From: Tiliqua scincoides
Lineage: Eukaryota > Chordata > Lepidosauria > Squamata > Scincidae
Assembly: GCF_035046505.1 (NCBI RefSeq)
Contig: NC_089821.1
Span: forward strand, 34,024,348 to 34,088,347
DNA: 64,000 nt
Reading direction: 5' to 3'
This document shows positions 37,046 to 62,399 of the stretch, piece by piece. The stretch's first letter is position 1. Each line of letters starts with the position of its first letter. The notes beneath the pieces are model-generated. The model was not told the origin of the DNA. It saw only the letters and a program-made list of their open reading frames with translations, and did no database searches. The translations under genes were made by a program, and so were the position numbers.

Positions 37046-40000
37046 GGCTATATGATAAAAACAAAACAAAAGCTATTAACTTCCTTTAAGCTTAAAAGTG
37101 TGGAAATATATTTGCAAATAAATGGGTTTTTTAAAAATCAACATGGGAATAATATAACATTTGTCCATTACACAGCCCCTGACATTTCTTGTCTTCTCTA
37201 ATATGTAGTATTTTGTGTGTGTTTTCCATATTACATTGTTACACTGGCATTCCTGGAGGGGGAGCAAAATGCTAATTTTTCAGTCTTCTGAATGCTGGTG
37301 TAAAGCAGCCCTTTCCCCTCTGGGACTCTGAAAGGAAGGGATGCACTGGCATTCAAGCACCTGAAAAACGTGGCTTTTTGCCTCCCCTCCAGGAATGTCA
37401 TTGCATTGTTAACAATTACTCTGTAAGGTTAGGTAATAATTTTAAGTAAAATTTAGCAAGCTTATTCTGAAATTGTGCATCCCTATGTATATGATTAAGT
37501 GAAACTAGGCACACCGGTTGTGCACACACCCATTTAGGACCTTCTCGAGCTTCCCACTTGCTGTTGCACTTGCCCATGTGGCAGCCTTGATGTGTACCAT
37601 GAAACCAGTGGAAAGTTGTAATTGCAAAAAAAAGGAAGTATCCCCCCATGTATCTTACACATTGGCCCCAAGATACCCCTTGGAAACTGAGACACTCTTC
37701 ATGTAGCTCGGAATGAGGTCCATGTCAGCTAAATCAGCATCACTGAGCCCTAGCAACAGGTAGACTTCAGGGAGTCTCTACCTGCTTGTTCTGGCATGGT
37801 GCAGTTACTCTTGCACATCATATGTTTCACATCTGACCTAGACCCCCAGCGATCATTTACTACCTGTCACTTCACCAGGAACTGTACTAAGGAAGCAGCT
37901 ATTCTTCTGCCATTCAAGGTCACTTCCTGGGGTCATGTTTAAGCCATTTCTGCCCAACACTGCAAATATGCAACAGGGATCAAATGTGTACACCTGTGGG
38001 CTGGGCAGAAATGGGTTAACCCTTAAAGGGAGATGTGAAGTGGCCAAGTATGAATTGGTTACCAGGCGAGTAATAACATCTGGGCAAGTAGACTAGAGAA
38101 CTTGGACCTGATGAAATTTTTTCAAGCATTTACAGCTCTACATGTCAAAGCAGAAGACCCATTAAATCCAATTGGATTTTTTGCCAGGGAAGCATATATC
38201 GGATTGGAGCCTTGCTCATTCAGCATCTAGTTGTCTGGTTTCTTGACCTACTTCTATGAGAAGTACAGTAAATATCTTAACTAACAAGCAGTTTAAGGCA
38301 AACCAGCAATCTAAAATATTGATTGGTTGGCAACCTTCAGTTTCGAAAGACTATGGTATAAGCCTACAGCACCCGGTATTCCCAGGTGGTCTCCCATCCA
38401 AGTACTAACCAGGCCTGACCCTGCTTAGCTTCTGAGATCGACAAGATCAGGCATCTGCAGGGTAACAGTTGCTGCTATTAATCTAAAATAATCTAATAAT
38501 CTAAAATAATACTAGTGCAAATTCACAAATACTGTACTTAACAAAGAAGGAAACAACTTTATTGGAGAAACAGAACAAAACATGTCAGGATTTTAAGACA
38601 ATAACAGAAAGCTAAGATACTATACTAACAACTGATAGGTTACAACAGTTGGCTGATCAATTTCAGAATAACAGAATGCACAATCCATCAGAGAGCAAGA
38701 CCAAATGCCTGTTTACAGTAAGGCAGGAATCCACCAAATGCCAATTTTTCAGTTAGGAGAAGAAATATTTGTTCCAAAGGGCCTGTCTTTATTTGCTTTA
38801 CGTATGGATGTGCAGGTAACAGTGGTAGCCAGGAATGAGACCATTTACCAACTTCAAGAGGTCTGCAAGTTTGTAGAGAAAAGGGATCTGGCTTCAGTCC
38901 TCCATGACCTAGTCACTTCCAGGCAAAGTTGCTACTATGTTCTCTGTGGGCTGCCTTTAAAACTGGTTCAGAAATATCATTGGTCCAAAATACAGTTGCC
39001 TGTTCAGATGACATGTACTCCATCCAACCAACCCCACGCATTTAGCAACCTGTGCACTTGTGATATTCATATGGCCTGAGCCCTCCCATTAGTTTAAAAA
39101 AAACAACAACTGCATGTATAGGGAGACAGTTTAGATTAACCTTCCTCCTGCAATTAGGGAGATTTCTAAGGAAACTGAGGAAAGCAAGGGCCAGAAGGTG
39201 AGTACACTGCGAATGTGCATGTTATTAAAGGTGTGTAGCTGATCAAACAGGGCAAATTTTGTCTGAACTGGCTCAGTGTGTTTCTGGGGCCTGAAGTGTT
39301 GTCAGAATACATAATTCTGACCTTTTGTCATCTACGTAGGTTACTGTTTATTTCTATGCTAATTTTAAATGTTGCTTTCAAGACCTAAACCAGATTACCC
39401 CCAAGAATTGTTTCGTTCCATAGAAACCTGTCAAAAGTCTCAAAGTTAGCCTCAGAGGTCCTGCTCTCCATTGCACAATTATACCTGAACAAATGGGCAA
39501 GTACAGGAGATGGTCTTCTCAGGGTGGCACCAAAATTGTGGAATGCTCAACTTAAGGAGTTTCATCAGATTCTCTTTCAAAGTACTCAGAACAATTTACA
39601 GTTTAAATAATTTAAAAGAATGGTTTACGATTTAAGAGGTATGATGGAAAAGGTAAAAAGAAATGGGGTGGGAAGAGTAAAATAAGCAAATGCAAGCACT
39701 AATTCTTTCGTGTTGTTGCATAATGAAGTTGCATAATTACAAAGTGAAAAGATGACTGCAAGCACTTCTGGGAGGGGAGGAGCCAAATTGTGGCTCGTTC
39801 TAGTGAATGGAGTTGTGATCTCACCTTTACCTTTCATGCTAACAAGCTGCAAATAGTTACAGGCCTTTGATATCACAAACCCATGTGGCTTCCTCTAAAA
39901 CCACCTCCCCAAAAGTTAATTAACATGCAAACCTGGTCCCCATCCAGGTGTCAGGAAATGTATAGAATGAAATCCTATTAATACAACTTGGCTTTGGTAA

Positions 40001-41059
40001 CCCAGACACTGATTGCTCACCTGCCTGACAGGATGAGATAGGCTGATCAAAGGAATGACCCAACAATAGGCAATGAAGAGTCCTGAATTTTTATTTCCAC
40101 TACAGTTATGTATGCAGGAGCTAAACCTAGGTGATTTTTTTAGGAAGTGCTGTACTGATGGGGACTACTTAGGTCAAAGAAATATAGAGTTTTCTATAAA
40201 TATTACAAGCATGTATCTACGCTTCCTCCATATCATTTGCCCATTGCACTTGAAATCCTGTTGACCAGCACTTGTTTCCTTCATTAAACCATCTGTCTTT
40301 CAAATAGCCTCTTTTGTATTTGAATCGTGGAATAATGTGCACCAAAGTGATGCTGGGGTGGGAAAAGATCTTTCTACAAAATGCAGTAGTCAGTAACCCT
40401 AGGAATAAAAGAAATGGAAGGCAGATAGACATGTCAAACAAGAAAGCGAGGTGATTCTGAAAGGGTGCTGAGAAACCTATTTACTGATGTGCTCTGGTTT
40501 CACTTGCCATGTTTTGAGTCTTGATCAGATGCAATTGGTGGCCATTTCATGTCTCCTACATGAGCTAATTTCTTCTTGAGAGAGTGACAGTTAAGTTGCA
40601 ATCCTAAAGCCCAGTACCATGCTTAAATTCCATTTAAATCAATTTGCATTTTGCACTTTAGATGTAAGATTTCAGTTGTACAGTCTGCCATGCATGTTCA
40701 ATTCACTGAATCAGAGTTCAATTGTTCTTACTACCAATGGCAGTCAGACACAGCTAAGCTACACCTGCTTTAAGTCCAGTGACCATCAATGGACAAGGTT
40801 GGATTGCTGAGTGAGTTGAGGTTTGAAATGCCACTCTGACGAATAGAAAGCACTCACTTAAGAATTCAGACTGTTTTATTATGGCATGAGCTGAGTGCAG
40901 TAGTAGCTATTCTAAAACCCAAGAAGCCACTTTATGGATGCCTGTACAAAATCATATCTGGATATGGTCACATTCTACAAATTGTACAAGACTGTTATTT
41001 CTGGAACATTTTTGAATGCCAGCTGACTACAATGTTTGGGGCTCTTTCAGTCCAGAAAG
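37046..41059. other. PPFIA1-CTTN intergenic spacer
   Basis: No gene seen. Apart from the 5S-derived SINE it is unclassified AT-rich sequence. 39,540-39,640 may hold a short LINE tail. Confidence 0.5.
38326..38457 (-). mobile_element. 5S rRNA-derived SINE
   Basis: On the minus strand 38,361-38,457 reads AGAAGCTAAGCAGGGTCAGG, then CCTGGTTAGTACTTGGATGG and GAGACCACCTGGGAATACC, ending GTGCTGTAGGC. This is most of 5S rRNA, with its internal promoter boxes A and C, lacking the 5' part. It is followed by a non-5S tail (ACCATAGTCTTTCG, then AACTGAAGGTTGCCAAC) found alone at 32,611. That joined tail marks it as a SINE and not a stray 5S pseudogene. Confidence 0.85.
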
Positions 41060-41632
41060 GGGGGATGACTAAGACATATAAATTATACATGGGATGAACA
41101 GATGAAGTTTTTTTTTCTCTTGCACAACACCAGAACCAGGGGACAGCCCTAAAATTGACAGCCCTGGGAGGGCACTAGGCTGCAGGTCTCGTTATCTGGC
41201 GTGCTCCGTAGGGCATTCGGTGGGCTGCTGTGAGATACAGGAAGCTGGACTAGATGGGCCTACGGCCTGATCCAGTGAGGCTGTTCTTATGTTCTTATGA
41301 CTAGTGGGAGAGTCAGAACCAATGAAACATTTCTTTATCCAGAGTGTAATTAATCTGTGGAACTCCTTGCCACAGAATGTCATGATGGCATTTAGCCTAG
41401 ATGCCTTTAAAAGGGGACTGGACAGATTTATGGAGGAAAAGTCCATCACAAGCCACAATGATGCAAGGTTTTAGAGGTAGCCTAACTCTGAATGCAAAAT
41501 GCAAGGGAGGGACAACAGGATACAGGTACCTTATTGTCTCAGGTGATCCCAGAGGCATCTGGTAGGCCACTGTGGGATACAGGAAGCTGGACTAGATGGT
41601 CATTGGCCTGATCCAGCAAGGCTCTTCTTATG
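41060..41632 (+). mobile_element. Older CR1 3' fragment, interrupted by a second CR1
   Basis: CR1 3' sequence at 41,060-41,165 resumes at about 41,300 and runs to 41,632. The gap holds a separate CR1 3' end. Confidence 0.85.
41166..41299 (+). mobile_element. CR1 3' tail nested in an older CR1
   Basis: About 134 bp from GGGAGGGCACTAGG to the terminal GTTCTTATGTTCTTATG repeat. It is inserted in the same orientation into the outer copy at 41,060-41,632. Confidence 0.85.
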
Positions 41633-41659
41633 AAGACTTTAAACAGGTGTTAAACATAG

Positions 41660-41980
41660 GCATGCCCTTATCTAAGGGGCGTTCTGTTCTGGATCCCCCA
41701 TGGGATAGCTGAAACTGTGCATATAGGCAAATGCCCATCCCTGTGGTTCTAGGGGGCAACTGCCCCCTGAGGTGAGCTCTGCTCCACTCGCCTCACCTCT
41801 GGAGGGGTCTCTGAGCTCAGCAGTGGCTAAGTCCCTCTGCTGAGCTCAGACTAAGCTCTGTAGGTTAAAAAAAAATGTGACTTCCAGTTTCACAGAGAAA
41901 CTGGAAGAAGTGATATTTTTTATGCCTTATAAGGCATTAGGAGGCCCAGGGAGACTCTGCCCCTTTTTGCATATCACATT
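41660..41980. mobile_element. Possible degraded Tigger-type MITE
   Basis: GGCATGCCC and GGATCCCCCATGGGATAGC near the left, with an interior similar to the 13,909 element (TTATAAGGCATTAGGAGGC). Ends not resolved. Confidence 0.35.
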
Positions 41981-42221
41981 ATCAGGTTCTTTGCTAGGTT
42001 AATCTACCTCTCAATAAAAATATCTTCAATATATTTTAAACTGTAGCAGTTTCTCTCTTTCACCTCTCTTATTTACATTTTCAAGGGATGAAGAAGAGCC
42101 TTAAATCTGAGGAAAAGAAAAGAACTGGTAGCTAGGATCACTAGCACTTACGTTCAGGACTAGCAGTCACAAGAGTGAAATAAACTGGTTGCAGTTAGTC
42201 TGCTACTTCCACCATTTAGAT

Positions 42222-42566
42222 TAGAGCTGTCAAACCTATTTCAGATAGTAGGCTGAATAGCATTCATGATGCCTGCTGAGTTCCAGAAGTGATGTCTTTA
42301 AAGCACATCATGACTAGAAATATACACTTTTTTCTCACTTAGGTACTCAGCTGCAAATGAAAGAAAATACACAAATCTTGATCATACTGGTATTTTCAAT
42401 GTATGGGAGAGCCCAATTATCATGCAGGCTGTGCTTTCAGCAGCTACACCTCAGCATAGCTCAGCAGCTGAGAGAAGCTGATGGTGGTACTAGAAGAGCC
42501 CAAGGGCCAGATAAAGAGCTTCCATGGGCCACATCCAGTCCATAGGCCTTATGCTTAACACTCCTT
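42222..42566. mobile_element. Non-autonomous hAT transposon, older copy
   Basis: Ends TAGAGCTGTCAAAC and GCTTAACACTCCTT. The flanks are ATTTAGAT and ATTTAGAA (7/8). Confidence 0.8.
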
Positions 42567-42899
42567 ATTTAGAAGGATACTGCCCAGCTGAGTAGCTTGC
42601 TAGTTTTCCAATACTCTTGGAATTGTTAACAAAAGATATGAACCTGATTTTCAAATGGACTTGAAATTTCAAAGGCACAAGCTGTAATCTTCAATGCATA
42701 GTACAAAGTAAATTCTGTGCAACTGCATGGGCTACATTTCTAAACCAATGTAAACTCAAGTTGTAAGGATGCAGCTAGCCAATTTTGTGCTACACCTAAA
42801 CATCCTGAAGGTTGCATGGCACCTGGTTTATCACAGTAGTTTAGAAAAAGAAAAGCATGAATGGATGCTTCATGAGCAATCAGTGATTCGTTTTACACT

Positions 42900-42971
42900 G
42901 CAATCCTATGCATGTCTACTCACTGAGTTTAATAGGACATACTGTCAAGGAAGTGTGTATAGGACTGCAGC
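42900..42971. repeat. Short nested-palindrome repeat
   Basis: GCAATCCTATGCATGTCTAC at the left and GTATAGGACTGCAG at the right. The same family as 54,651. Confidence 0.75.
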
Positions 42972-43039
42972 CTTAATTACTGAAATCTCTTTAAAACTCG
43001 TCACAAACCCTCACAAGATAACAGTATTTTACTGGCAGT

Positions 43040-44407
43040 GGAAAAATGCTTCAGTACTTTATTGAAAGAAAGCAATAAATAATACTGTGATAAAAATAGT
43101 TCAAAAAGTACTTAGACTGTACATAATTTGTTACATAATCAGAAGAACACACAACAGGTTAATAGAAAAAACAGAACAGTAACAATGAATTTCAATTGTA
43201 CAATTAAAAAGAGTCAAAAACCAAAACAGAAAGACATGCTGTATATATTATTGCATAATAAATAATGCACCATGATCTGAACTTAATTCCTTGCTGGCTT
43301 CTTAATTTGCTGTTTTAAAAACAAATGATGCATTTTCAACTTAACCGTCTGCAATAGCTAAAACTATTAACAAATAAAAGTTTGTCCAGAATTTAAGTTC
43401 ATAAATATATGCAAAAAGATGACGTAAGAAAAGTAAGGCCTTTTTAACAGTTGCACTACTACATGCTTCAGCATATTTTGCCATCGGCATCTTTGTCACG
43501 AGACTGCAGTGCATGATTGGTCCGCTTATAAGAATTGCATCAACAACGTTCTGCAGACAGACGCACAAACAGGAGAAAATTTCTTGTTGTCTGTTGCATA
43601 CTATTAGGAGCTACTGCTTAAGAAAATATTTCCACTTATGGCTTTTATGCTCAGTCAATGAACACAAACTGTACAAATACAGCCAAGAGAAGTAGTTACA
43701 AATGAGCTCACCGGGTCTCATACACTTTTTATAGTGTCCTTATGATTCCCACATTTAGAGTTTCATGTAAAGCAAGTTAGACTGAACAAAAAAAATTAAA
43801 TAATCCACACCAAAACAATAAGCTATGTGGAAAAGGAACAGGTATGAACGGAAATAAATTCAGGTACCATGCCTGCTTTATTAATAAACATTTGCTTCTC
43901 CGACAAAAACTGAATTTAAATTTTTAGAGCTAGCTAGCATTTTCCAAATGGCAAAATATATATACTGCTTGGTGTCATGATATCTTTACAAAGATAGTAA
44001 AATCCTTCTCACCTTCACTTTTATTATTAAAAACCATTGTTGATAATTACAATAACTGCATAATTTACAAAAACCCTATATTGCTTATAGGGGCATATAC
44101 ATACAAGCATTACAGTACATTCAGTTGAAAAGACTAAAGTTAACAAATCTGCAATAATTCAATTTATAGACTGAATACTAACAGAATGTTAAGTAATGAG
44201 ACTCACATATGCTTACATAAATATAAGAAACAATTCTAAAATACTTTCTCTATAGTACTCACAAATTCATCTAGTTAAAAACTCTGTAATAAAATATTTC
44301 AAAGCGTAGATTTAACAAGTATTAACAGATCAAAGATTTCACTTGATTCCAAAATATGGTCTGAGTTCAAAATGTTTCATATCATCTGTAGAAATAGTGG
44401 GGATAAA
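43040..44407 (-). other. PPFIA1: PPFIA1 terminal exon: 3' UTR and alternative C-terminus
   Basis: An acceptor TTTCCAG at 44,408-44,410 opens an AT-rich stretch that ends at a poly(A) signal. If the previous stop-bearing exon is skipped, the frame from 48,916 runs on as VYPHYFYR and then TGA. The stretch contains an AU-rich TTATTTATT motif on the gene strand near 43,255-43,275. The 3' end is placed from the signal at 43,058. Confidence 0.65.
43058..43063 (-). promoter_or_regulatory. PPFIA1: Poly(A) signal AATAAA for PPFIA1
   Basis: TTTATT on the plus strand. It is the last such signal before sequence that again looks intergenic (short repeats at 42,900). Confidence 0.6.
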
Positions 44408-45614
44408 CTGGAAAGCAAAATAAAATTGTATTAGTGTCAGAAGCAAAATCTAAGAAGCAACACATTAGGGCCCTGATCCAGGGAACAGCAAGCAGGACAG
44501 ATGCAGTGCTCATTTTTACAGCTTCAATCAAGACTGGTCAGTGAACGCTTCTCAAAGCCAACAAACAAAGGGAGGGGAGAGGGGCACCAGACAATTCAGA
44601 CTCTTTCACTCCTCTCAGCAGCTAATCTATGGTGTGAAGGACTTTACTCAGAAGTCTTACAGCATTGATAAGCTCAGCATTTCCCCCAGTCCTGGCCCTG
44701 CACAGATAGGTGCACACAACTAGCTGCAGAGTTTCTTCCTTCAGCAGACCTTCTGCATAATCACAAATCTGGTGCACAAGAGGATTATCAAATGTTACAT
44801 CTGCATACAAATGCATCCTCTGGAACATGTTCTATCAAAGTGATTTGAACTGTGTGAATTAGCACCATGGTATACATTGCATGCACGTGTGGGATATACT
44901 TAATACAGACCCATCTGAAAACTCATACTATGAATAGAGATTGATTCAATTAACACAATCCCTTTTTCTTCAAGAAAACCAAGTTTTCAACCCTTAAGGA
45001 CGGAAAAGAATTTCAAAGGATATGGTGCAAAGTCCTGTATAGCTTTTTGTTCCTTCCCTTAACTAGAAGAACAAACATACAGGTGTACATATATGTATAG
45101 ATACTGGGCAAGTTATATGTAACTTGTATATAGTAACAATAAGAAGATTGTTTCCCTCTTTTGTCTTGCATATACATGCAGAACTAAATGGTGTTGAAAA
45201 CTTGGTTCAGACTTGATAATACAAACATCACTACCAGAGAATGAAATGTGTAGCAACTCCATAAAAGCTTGGAAACGGACATATCTGTCTTTCTTAATTC
45301 CATTCAATACTTTCCTCAAGCCTCAGTAACTGAAGAGTGGTCAATAAATCATCCCTCTTCACTTATCTGTTTCTCCAGATAACTTGTTTGTCTTAACTCA
45401 GGCACACCTTCAGAGTGGAACAAGTTGTACGTTTCCCCCTTCTTTACACCTAAATCCCAATTTCCACATGGTCTTCAGTGCTTCTAGGTCTCATCTCTTA
45501 TTGGGCTATCTTGATAATTTTTAAGTTGGCCAGGTTCCAACACACATGCTGCATCTCTCTTCCACGCAATAACTTGAAATCAGTGTATCTCATGAGGGCA
45601 TCACTCTTACTTAC
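44408..45614 (-). other. PPFIA1 last intron
   Basis: Lies between the stop-bearing exon and the 3' UTR exon. It holds a 68-codon open frame at 44,622-44,828 on the gene strand and another at 45,113-45,319. Neither is recognised. Intron retention would simply lengthen the 3' UTR. Confidence 0.4.
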
Positions 45615-45626
45615 CAATGAAAGGCT

Positions 45627-58220
<12,594 letters not shown>

Positions 58221-59296
58221 CTAAAATACAACAAAACATACTACAATGAGGCAATTACTTCCACATATTTGCATCACTGCTGGACTCCAGCAGTTTTTCC
58301 TTCGTTTAACTATTTCTCACAATCACAGCACAACACAGACCAAAGTCACCACACACACACACTGCATGAGGTCAGTAGTATGAGAACCAATGTTGGTATA
58401 ATGATTAGCACTCTTCTTGGAAGCAGAATCCACCACACTGTGCATGGTCTCAGCCTAAAATATTTATTCTGTACAGGTATGGTAGAAACGCATACTTCCA
58501 AGACGAAAAGGTTTGGATGGATAAAGGGAGTTTGAGAACCTGTGCTTGCTAACTACTGAGAAACATTAGTAGGTCAGAATAAAATACAAGAAACATTTAT
58601 GTACGAATGATTTGATAGGTTCATAATAATTTCCTGTACTGTCCAACTATTTTGACATATTAATTTTGGTCAATGAACTTAGTTGCTGGTAAAGGATCAA
58701 ATTAAGGACAAGCGTCAGTTAAACACTTTAACTACATCAACTAATTAAAAGCTTAGCTACACTTTATCCAACCCATACAGTGATATCAAAAAAATCAAAA
58801 GGAAAAACATAATCATATATGGAATCCCAACAAGGTGCACCTTTTTAACCAAACTTTTCCAGGCGATTCCCTACATTGTTCATTTTTCATTAATACACTA
58901 CTCAAAGTAGTGTATTACTAGGCAAAGATTACTAGGCAAAGTGGCTTACTATTTTTTGCCCAATAATTTCCACATTGCTATTCTACAGTATTAACACACC
59001 ATTACCACACCACCAAGTCATATTGGCATATAAATTCCTTCATGGGTCAATTGTGCAGTTTTTGTAAGGCTTCATTACGGTGTTCAGATTTTATTTTCTG
59101 TGCAGGCAGCTAAGAAAAGACTAGAACCAGTACAATTCAAGTGACTTGCTCTGCCCTCTATAGCAATTTCAAATGTTAAAGGGAACTCTCTTCACACTAA
59201 TTTCTATACTTAGGAGTCCCTGCTCCTCTTCCATGCTACTCTTGTCATTCAAGAGAATTCGGGAAATGGTCTCTAGGATACTTCTTCATGATTTGA

Positions 59297-59736
59297 CAGC
59301 ATTCTTCAATGTTTTCAGACTCAGGACCCATCTTTATCTTCAACCTGATACAATGGAATTGCTTATCGTTTTGATGTTATGTTTGCCCTTATGTTTCTGC
59401 ATCTTTCTCAAACTCTCCTTATTTCTCTTCATGCTCCACTCCCCCAATCTTTCTACTTTACTCTCTTTTTTCTTCTGTCTAAAAAGAATAGTCAAAGTCA
59501 TCCAAAGAAAGCAGGGGTTATGCCCTTGGAAAGGTCCACCAGGTTGGCCTGCAATCCAGTTGAAGACCAATGCCCCAGAGCACTTGTATCACTTTCCAGG
59601 GACTGAACATTACAGGACAGAGTAGTGGTGGGAAAGCTGTCTTTTAGGATAAATTTGTTCACCGTTACTGATCTTCTGACTGAGAACTCCTGATAACAAC
59701 TTGAAAAAGCACTAGAACACAGTTTGAAAAGCACTG
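59297..59736. mobile_element. Possible degraded hAT element
   Basis: It starts CAGCATTCTTCAATG, with TCAGACTCAGGACCC just inside, and ends AGTTTGAAAAGCACTG. Both resemble known hAT termini, but I find no matching target duplication. Confidence 0.4.
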
Positions 59737-59978
59737 CTCTAAAGTATTCATGTACGTATGAATTCCATCCAAAAAGGATTAGAGCAGTAGGGAAAAAAAG
59801 GTAATCTATGCTAAAGCTTTTAAAAAAAGCAGTTGAGGTTTAGCGTTTAAGTAGTTATAAACCCTAAGGTGGCTTCAGAGGAACCACTAAGAGGAACCAC
59901 TGATATTTTCTACTGTATTTTGGAGGGCAGTCAGAACATACAACCGAAAATACATTATAACAAATCACAAACTAAGTC

Positions 59979-60350
59979 CAGATGGGGTCTCCGTATTCAT
60001 AGATCCTGTATCTGCAGATCTGGTTCAATGTGGGGCCCCCCGGACCCTCCAAAGGGATTGGAGCTTCCCTGAGCATCAGAATGCCTTAAAAAGCATAAAA
60101 AGTCATTTCTGGTTTCCCCAAAGAAACCGGAAGTGGCATCTTTTCGCTTCTACGGGCCATTCTGAAGCCTGCAGAGGCAGCGGGCAGATGTGCGCTATCT
60201 CTCTGGGCTCCAGAAAGCCCTCCAGACAGGACTGCTCTGGTCCCCTTCAGAAGGCATAAAGGGCTGAAAACAGCAAATTTGCTTATCCACAGTTTTCTGT
60301 ATCTGCAGGTGGTTCAAGAACGGGTCCCCACGGATATTGAGGCCCTCCTG
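59979..60350. mobile_element. Tigger-type MITE
   Basis: Left end CAGATGGGGTCTCCGTATTC and right end GATATTGAGGCCCTCCTG, followed by TA. The left TA has been lost or mutated. Confidence 0.65.
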
Positions 60351-60977
60351 TATAGAGATTGTGAAGAAGAAAATGTAATTTTCAGAGTGCTAGGAAGCAG
60401 AACAACTGAGGAACACAGCTATTATCACTTTGAAGTATAAACTAACACAAAACAAATAGTAATTTACTATAAAGTACAAATAAATATAAATGCTGACAAA
60501 GGCTTGTTTATTCCTCTTTTGCAAGTTGGCAAGACTACCTCAACAAAAATGTAGTGCTGCAATATAGCTTCAAAAACCAACTTGAAGCAGTTCAAATAAA
60601 ATGTTGGAAAGCTGAATTGTCAGCTCAAATCCTATGCATGTGTCCTCAGTAGCCAGCCTCTCTGATGAAACTTAATCACAATTATGTATGTAGAGGACTG
60701 CAACCTGGGACATGTAGAAGGTGCATGTTATGAAAAATTTAAAACGTGATGCTTGACAAGACATTGACACACTTAAAAAAAACTAATCTGTGAAGATGCT
60801 AACATGCTTTTATTGAAAGTGTTTCGGCAGAGTGTTCTTTACAAACCAAACTTACTAACAAGAAAAAGTATTTGATCAATTTAGTAACTGATGCTTAATT
60901 CAAGTCTACTTTTAAACAAAAAGGTACTTTACCAACACATCATACATCCACAGTCTAAATAAATTAAAATCAACTTA

Positions 60978-60989
60978 CCCTGATTTTGC
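60978..60989 (-). CDS. PPFIA1: Candidate 12-nt PPFIA1 microexon
   Basis: On the gene strand a pyrimidine-rich tract and GTGTGATAG precede TGCAAAATCAGG, followed by GTAAGTT. The 12 bases would insert four residues (xAKSG-type) just before HELLEEARR without a frame change. Splice-site quality is the only evidence; I cannot confirm it from protein memory. Confidence 0.35.
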
Positions 60990-62399
60990 ACTATCACACA
61001 CCAAATGGAAAATTTAAAAAAGGGAAAAACGCATATGAAAAGGAAATAAAATGTAAAACCAATATTTAAAAAAATTAGCATTTAGAATAAGAAAAAGAAC
61101 AAAACACACCTAAGACACAGCACAACTGATAAAGAAAATACAGACGGGACTTTTAAACAGGCCAGTAAGATGAAGAATGCATCTAGTTCTCTACATGTAG
61201 CACAAAATGAAATTGATCATCCCCAAACTGAAAAAATGGAGTGTTGGAAGTAAGGATATAGGAGTGAGGCAGGCAGGCATTTTAACTATAGAAATTCAAA
61301 AATGGTTTTGTCCTTAGTAAAACCTTTGCTAGATCATCAATATTGATTTTCATTTTATTTCTTCAATTCTAGCCTTTTTTTAAAAAGGAAATATTTAAAA
61401 TGGAGGCAAAGGTTTGAGGAATAAATGGGTTATTAGCACCAGGAAAACCTAAACAAGCAAAGTGCAGTTGGATAACTAAAACTGAGCATATGCAAGATAG
61501 GAAGAGGCACTGAAAACTTTCAGGCAAGTTCAACGAAAAGGCTATGATAAGCGATTGAGACAGATTCTATAAGACAGGGGACATTTAGTAAGCCTGCATT
61601 AGATTTTTATTTTTTTAAACAAAGCTTTCAGTCTGTTCTGGTGGCATGTTCTAAGACACCTCATAAGGCCTGTGGACCCACAGAAGCTCTCTAACTGGCA
61701 GGCATGAACACATCTCAGGGGACAAGCCCTATCATGAAAAAAGGGGAGTGGACACCTTCCCCCTCACCAAAACAGCCTATGAGGCAAGCACAAGGGAGCA
61801 CTGGGGTTAGGTTTCATCAGCCTTCTGTAGCAGAGAACTGAAGGCTAAGCAGAGCCGAAGGGAGAGGCAGAATCACCCGAGGAGGTGGAAGGAGGAGTGA
61901 GAGTGACAGGTAGAATAAGCACAAGAAACAAGACTGCTGAGGTTAGTGGGAGGCTGTGAGGGAATTGGAGCGCCGCAGGAACAGAAGCAGCAGACAAATG
62001 AGCAGTAGAAAGAAGGAGAAATGCAGACAGTGGTTCAGACAACCAGTCAGAGCTGCAAGAAGGTGACTTGAGATTTAAAGGAACTTGGCAGCTGGGAAGA
62101 CTTTCTCATAGACAGAGGCATCAGTGTAAGGAACCATGCAGCAGTTAAAGGGAGAGGTGTGGGATGGACTATGTGTGGTGATGTGTGATGGAATATCACC
62201 ACCACTTGCAGTGCAATCATGAGTATGGCTCTTTATTGATTGCAGTCCTAGGGATGGCCTTCTGAACTTTTTCAACACTGACTTACCCCTATTGGAGGAG
62301 GAAGGACAGGTGGAGGAGATGATCCACCCCTTTCCTCCTTTCTAAGTTCCTTTCCCTACTGTCTTCCAGTTCACTGGGCACGTCAGCCATATGCTACAA
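60990..62399. other. PPFIA1 intron sequence
   Basis: Upstream intron. I looked for the next liprin exon (a Lys-rich segment before HELLEE) and did not find it, so this intron probably runs past 64,000. Nothing classifiable. Confidence 0.5.

Noticed and set aside
38361-38457. A functional 5S rRNA gene
   Set aside because: The 5' part is missing and a SINE tail is fused to the 3' end.
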